Assembly (NCBI RefSeq): GCF_037153985.1
Contig: NZ_JBBAYI010000010.1
Coordinates: 186,001 to 250,000 of the forward strand
Length of the DNA stretch: 64,000 nucleotides
Direction of reading: 5' to 3'
DNA from: Emticicia sp037153985
GTDB lineage: Bacteria; Bacteroidota; Bacteroidia; Cytophagales; Spirosomataceae
The first letter of the stretch is position 1. Every line of letters begins with the position of its first letter. Under the pieces are notes generated by a model. That model was not told the origin of the DNA, did not search any database, and was given only the letters and a program-made list of their open reading frames with translations. The position numbers were made by a program, and so were the translations under genes. This document shows positions 60,906-64,000 of the stretch, piece after piece.

Positions 60906-62454
60906 TACTTTTTCGATAGTTTAATTTTCTTCTCTTAATATTTTTAAATTCAATATGAATGTTCCTTACCCGGGCTTCATTCTGAAATTCTTCCAAAGTT
61001 AGAAAAATATCGTGGTCAATAAATGTAGTTTTTGTTCCGTCTACCAGAACAGTGTCTCCAGATTGTAACGAAGCCAAGTTTTGCATTAGTTCCGACTTAT
61101 TGAAGTAAAAAATATCTTTGTTGAAAACAATAAGCACATTATTACCGTCTCTGATAACCGACATCGAGCCTTTATAATTAGTATAAAGTATGTAAATCAT
61201 AGCAACCATTGTACCAATACCAATACCTGTTAGGAGGTCGGTAAATACTACTGCTAATACGGTAGCTACAAAAGGTACAAACTGGTCGGGGCCTTCTTTA
61301 AACATAGATTTAAAGATAGCTGGTTTTGCTAGTTTATACCCGACCATAATCAATACCGCTGCCAACGATGCCAACGGAATCAGATTCAGTAAAGTAGGAA
61401 TACTGAGTGTACATACCAGAAGAATTAACCCATGAATAATGGTTGCTAGCTTTGATTTACCGCCGGCCTGAATATTAGCCGAGCTACGAACAATTACCTG
61501 AGTAAGTGAGATACCACCTAATAAACCCGAGACTATATTGCCAGAACCCTGCGCAATAAGTTCTCGGTTGGTGGGTGTAATTCTGCTTTCGGGGTCTAGT
61601 TTATCGGTAGCTTCAACCGAGAGTAAGGTTTCAAGGCTGGCTACGATAGCTAGTACAAAAGCGGTTTTCCAGATGAGGGGATTTGAAATAGCTGCGAAAT
61701 TGGGAAAGACTAGAAAACTGGTTATATCTGACAATGATTTTGTAACTGGCAGATTAACCAGATGGTTACTCTGTAAATGAAAGTTAGATGGAAATATGCT
61801 CAGGCCGCTATTCAGAAAAATACCTAACAATACCGCAACCAGTGGGCCGGGTATAGCACCAAGTATTTTATTTCGTTTCATGAAGCTCATATCCCATAAG
61901 ACAAGAACACCTATCGAAACCAAGCCTATAACCAAAGCACCTTCATTAAAAAATTCGGTAATGTTCAGCAACTCTGAAAAAGTGTTTTCTCCATCTTTCT
62001 GGAAAAAATTTTCGTCTCCTTCATAATCCTGATCTATACCTGCAACGTGTGGAATCTGTTTCAGAATAATAATGATTCCGATAGCGGTAAGCATACCTTT
62101 TATAACAGACGAAGGGAAGTAATAGCCAATAAGACCAGCTTTTACTATACCCAGAATAATCTGGATAACCCCTGCCAGTACCACCGCAAGCGTAAATGAA
62201 TTAAAAGCACCAAGTTCGGTAATGGCATTCAGTACAATAACAGTAAGGCCAGCGGCAGGGCCACTCACGCCTAATTGTGAACCACTGATAGCACCTACTA
62301 CTATACCTCCTATAATACCTGCTATAATACCCGAAATGAGCGGTGCCCCTGATGCTAACGCTACCCCTAAACACAAGGGTAGTGCTACCAGAAAAACCAC
62401 GAGCCCAGCCGGAAAATCGTGTTTTAGATTTGAGAAATTTATTTGAGATTTCAT
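60871..62454 (-). CDS. SulP-family anion transporter (probable bicarbonate transporter)
   Basis: 527 residues. Ten to twelve membrane helices with LVVFLVALPLCLGVALASGAPLISGIIAGIIGGIVVG near the start and the SulP signature SGPAAGLTVIVLNAITE. Toward the end (about 450-527) a short STAS-like region (LVDGTKTTFIDHDIFLTLEEF). Neighbouring carbonic anhydrase overlapping by 35 nt suggests bicarbonate uptake as in BicA-type systems; sulfate is the alternative. The C-terminal STAS part is shortened relative to many family members. Confidence 0.9.
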   Translation of the reverse strand: MKSQINFSNLKHDFPAGLVVFLVALPLCLGVALASGAPLISGIIAGIIGGIVVGAISGSQLGVSGPAAGLTVIVLNAITELGAFNSFTLAVVLAGVIQIILGIVKAGLIGYYFPSSVIKGMLTAIGIIIILKQIPHVAGIDQDYEGDENFFQKDGENTFSELLNITEFFNEGALVIGLVSIGVLVLWDMSFMKRNKILGAIPGPLVAVLLGIFLNSGLSIFPSNFHLQSNHLVNLPVTKSLSDITSFLVFPNFAAISNPLIWKTAFVLAIVASLETLLSVEATDKLDPESRITPTNRELIAQGSGNIVSGLLGGISLTQVIVRSSANIQAGGKSKLATIIHGLILLVCTLSIPTLLNLIPLASLAAVLIMVGYKLAKPAIFKSMFKEGPDQFVPFVATVLAVVFTDLLTGIGIGTMVAMIYILYTNYKGSMSVIRDGNNVLIVFNKDIFYFNKSELMQNLASLQSGDTVLVDGTKTTFIDHDIFLTLEEFQNEARVRNIHIEFKNIKRRKLNYRKSNGIVSKTLISE

Positions 62455-62684
62455 TAGATTAATGTATATAAAATGGTTCAGGAATTCCAGTCAAGTTTTA
62501 GGTAATACTTTATAATGGTTGCAAGTGCAGTACATATAAAATACAAACCAGAATCAGTAAACAGATTCTTCATAACTGTTAATAGGACTACTGAGAATCA
62601 AAAACACAAAATATCGCAGGTATTTATATAGTAAGATACTGAGTGTTTAAAAGAGATTGCGGTCTCTCTCTGGTAGTAGAAAAA

Positions 62685-62990
62685 TTAAATTTTGGGAGGG
62701 GGAGATTGTATCAGTTGTATGGGGAAGCGTTCGGAGGCTTGAGCAAAAAAATAAATGTTTTTCTTGGGAAGAAGGCAATTAAAAGTAAAGTTTATTCCCG
62801 AAAAAGAAATCAGATATTTATTGGCTTCTACTTTTTTATCTTCTTCTTTGTTTTCAGATTCATTCTCGTCGCTTTCGCAAGTATCCATGTTACAAGTAAT
62901 TTCGTCACCAAAGAAATCTTTAATGTATTCGCTGAAAGTCGAACATTCAATGATGAGAAATAATATAAAAATGGATAATCTTTGAATCAT
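62685..62990 (-). CDS. Small secreted hypothetical protein
   Basis: 101 residues: hydrophobic start (RLSIFILFLIIECSTFSEYI), a CNMDTC pair and an acidic run (ESDENESENKEEDKK), then a more ordered end (YLISFSGINFTFNCLLPKK, RFPIQLIQSPPPKI). Recalls small exported Bacteroidota proteins with a Pro-Pro-Pro tail, often near metal efflux genes, but no such genes are here. A TATATTTG (minus strand, 63048-63055) may serve as -7. Existence is likely; function unknown. Confidence 0.6.
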   Translation of the reverse strand: MIQRLSIFILFLIIECSTFSEYIKDFFGDEITCNMDTCESDENESENKEEDKKVEANKYLISFSGINFTFNCLLPKKNIYFFAQASERFPIQLIQSPPPKI

Positions 62991-63197
62991 AATAGGTTGC
63001 TAACTCGCTTTGTGTTACAAACTAACGAAAAAACCTTGAAATTTGTACAAATATACAACGGATAAAATTTGTATAAATCAAACTGTGGAGATTTTATGAG
63101 AAATTAATATCAGTAGTGCAGGCAATAGAATTTTTGTAACAAAGAGGCTTCTTTGCCAGAAGAAACCTGCCCTTGCTCATACCAATACGTATATTCT

Positions 63198-63229
63198 TTT
63201 GATACCTCTACTGAATTATTGTATTTTTA
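63198..63229 (+). promoter_or_regulatory. Promoter of the THUMP-like methyltransferase gene
   Basis: TTTG (63198-63201), a 20-nt spacer, TATTTTTA (63222-63229), one base from consensus; 52 nt before the ATG. Confidence 0.6.
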
Positions 63230-63280
63230 CCCCTTCGTTATTCTGAATTAAATGTCGTAGCGGAATACTTAAGCCAATAT

Positions 63281-64000
63281 ATGGAGTTAGATATTTTGAA
63301 AAAAGCAAGAGATTTTGCTAACCAGATACAGGAAACTGATATTCAGGCTTTTCTTTTGAAAAACCAGAAAAAAATAGAGCATCATTTGCTTCGCCTTATT
63401 GCCGACCAGTGGATTGCCCGACAAAAAGCACGATTCAAGCTCCCTGAATGGTATGCCAATGCAGAGGTTATTTTCCCGCCCCCGCTATCGGTTGAGCAGG
63501 CTTCTTCGGCGGTGACAGCAACCTATAAGGCTGATATTTTTGCTTCTCCAAGCTATAACACTATTGCCGACCTCACAGGTGGCATGGGCATTGATACCTG
63601 TGCTTTTGCCAGAACACACAAACAAGTAATGTATATTGAACGGAATCCGGCCGTAGCTTGTGTGGCGGCACATAATTTTGCAGCTTTGGGTTATAATAAT
63701 ATAAAAGTAGCTAATCAGGAAGCCTCAGATTTCCTGAAAACAGAAACACTTTTAGCGCAAACACATTTTTATCTGGACCCTGCCCGTCGTGATACCGCCC
63801 AGAACAAGGTTTTCAAGATAGAAGACTGTGAGCCGGATTTACTGAGTATTAAGGCTGTTTTAGGTGAGTACATGGTGAAATATTCGCCTATGCTCGATAT
63901 AAAACTAGCCATCGAACAACTGAAAGGTATCGGACAAATACATGTAGTAGCCGTAGAAAATGAAGTAAAAGAGCTATTGTTTCTGAGCAGGGCTGCGAGC
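63281..64000 (+). CDS. THUMP-like domain class I SAM-dependent methyltransferase (3' end cut by window)
   Basis: About 240 residues visible from the ATG at 63281; no stop in the window. The SAM-binding motif I is IADLTGGMGIDTCAFA (about residue 100), followed by MYIERNPAVACVAAHNF and the catalytic-loop-like YLDPARRDTAQNK (about 165). This family in Bacteroidota has a THUMP-like C-terminal domain and acts probably on RNA, but the substrate is not established. Promoter and start agree well. Truncated by the right edge only. Confidence 0.88.
   Translation, partial: MELDILKKARDFANQIQETDIQAFLLKNQKKIEHHLLRLIADQWIARQKARFKLPEWYANAEVIFPPPLSVEQASSAVTATYKADIFASPSYNTIADLTGGMGIDTCAFARTHKQVMYIERNPAVACVAAHNFAALGYNNIKVANQEASDFLKTETLLAQTHFYLDPARRDTAQNKVFKIEDCEPDLLSIKAVLGEYMVKYSPMLDIKLAIEQLKGIGQIHVVAVENEVKELLFLSRAAS

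Noticed and set aside
62643..62963. 106-codon plus-strand frame opposite the small secreted protein
   Set aside because: The minus-strand frame has an ordered signal peptide, acidic core and tail, and a -7 element; the plus-strand frame is hydrophobic low-complexity antisense.
1..64000. tRNA, rRNA, CRISPR arrays or prophage modules
   Set aside because: No cloverleaf-like sequence, repeat-spacer array or phage structural genes were noticed on either strand.

Overview
The window looks like a chromosomal segment of a Gram-negative Bacteroidota, most likely Cytophagales (Spirosomaceae/Emticicia/Arcicella-like). The evidence is an AT-rich sequence, Bacteroidota-type promoters (TTTG, about 19-21 nt, then TAnnTTTG), a TonB-ExbB-ExbD-ExbD-PstS-TPR cluster, type IX secretion C-terminal domains on two large secreted proteins, an Obg without the C-terminal OCT domain, and a NuoG cut down to its iron-sulfur part. 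The genus assignment is inference. No rRNA, tRNA, CRISPR array, prophage or complete insertion sequence is visible; nearly everything is ordinary core chromosome.

Layout. 1-9520: a malic enzyme cut by the left edge, a dicarboxylate symporter, a small secreted SnoaL-like protein, an ABC exporter, RecQ and a secreted M28 peptidase. 9892-16070: the energiser of outer-membrane transport (ExbB, two ExbD, TonB, a two-helix protein), then a PstS-like lipoprotein and a periplasmic TPR protein. 16243-17895: adk and obgE. 18089-23862: two paralogous secreted esterases of the sialate O-acetylesterase type, with Ig-like repeats and type IX sorting tails. 24037-32407: respiratory complex I genes nuoA to nuoJ. 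The series stops after nuoJ at a strong terminator, and nuoK-N are not in the window.

33034-44984: housekeeping and salvage genes: adenine deaminase, a threonine/serine dehydratase-like enzyme, DinB, a stand-alone maltokinase-like kinase, a DUF2167 protein, dapF, rplS, a two-domain VOC protein, nnr, an OmpA-family lipid/peptidoglycan-anchor protein and a peptide deformylase. 45070-52249: a small Cys-containing membrane protein, a flavin reductase-like protein, a cation/proton antiporter, and a phenylalanine/tyrosine degradation group (hmgA, hppD, phhA, a MarR regulator, fahA). A near-identical 15-nt motif lies before hmgA and before marR.

52512-59089: acetyl-CoA synthetase, a small membrane protein, an MHS-type MFS transporter, an IS1-InsA-like zinc-ribbon/HTH protein, a 771-nt gap holding a long hairpin, and a porin. 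59559-64000: an orphan hypothetical protein, a carbonic anhydrase overlapping a SulP anion transporter (probable bicarbonate uptake pair), a small secreted hypothetical protein, and a THUMP-like methyltransferase cut by the right edge.

No clearly new multi-gene system stands out. The best leads are the transposase-derived regulator beside the MFS/acs genes, the candidate MarR operators of the tyrosine pathway, the split complex I operon, a 30-bp perfect A8-TATA-T8 palindrome, and several small Bacteroidota proteins of unknown role.
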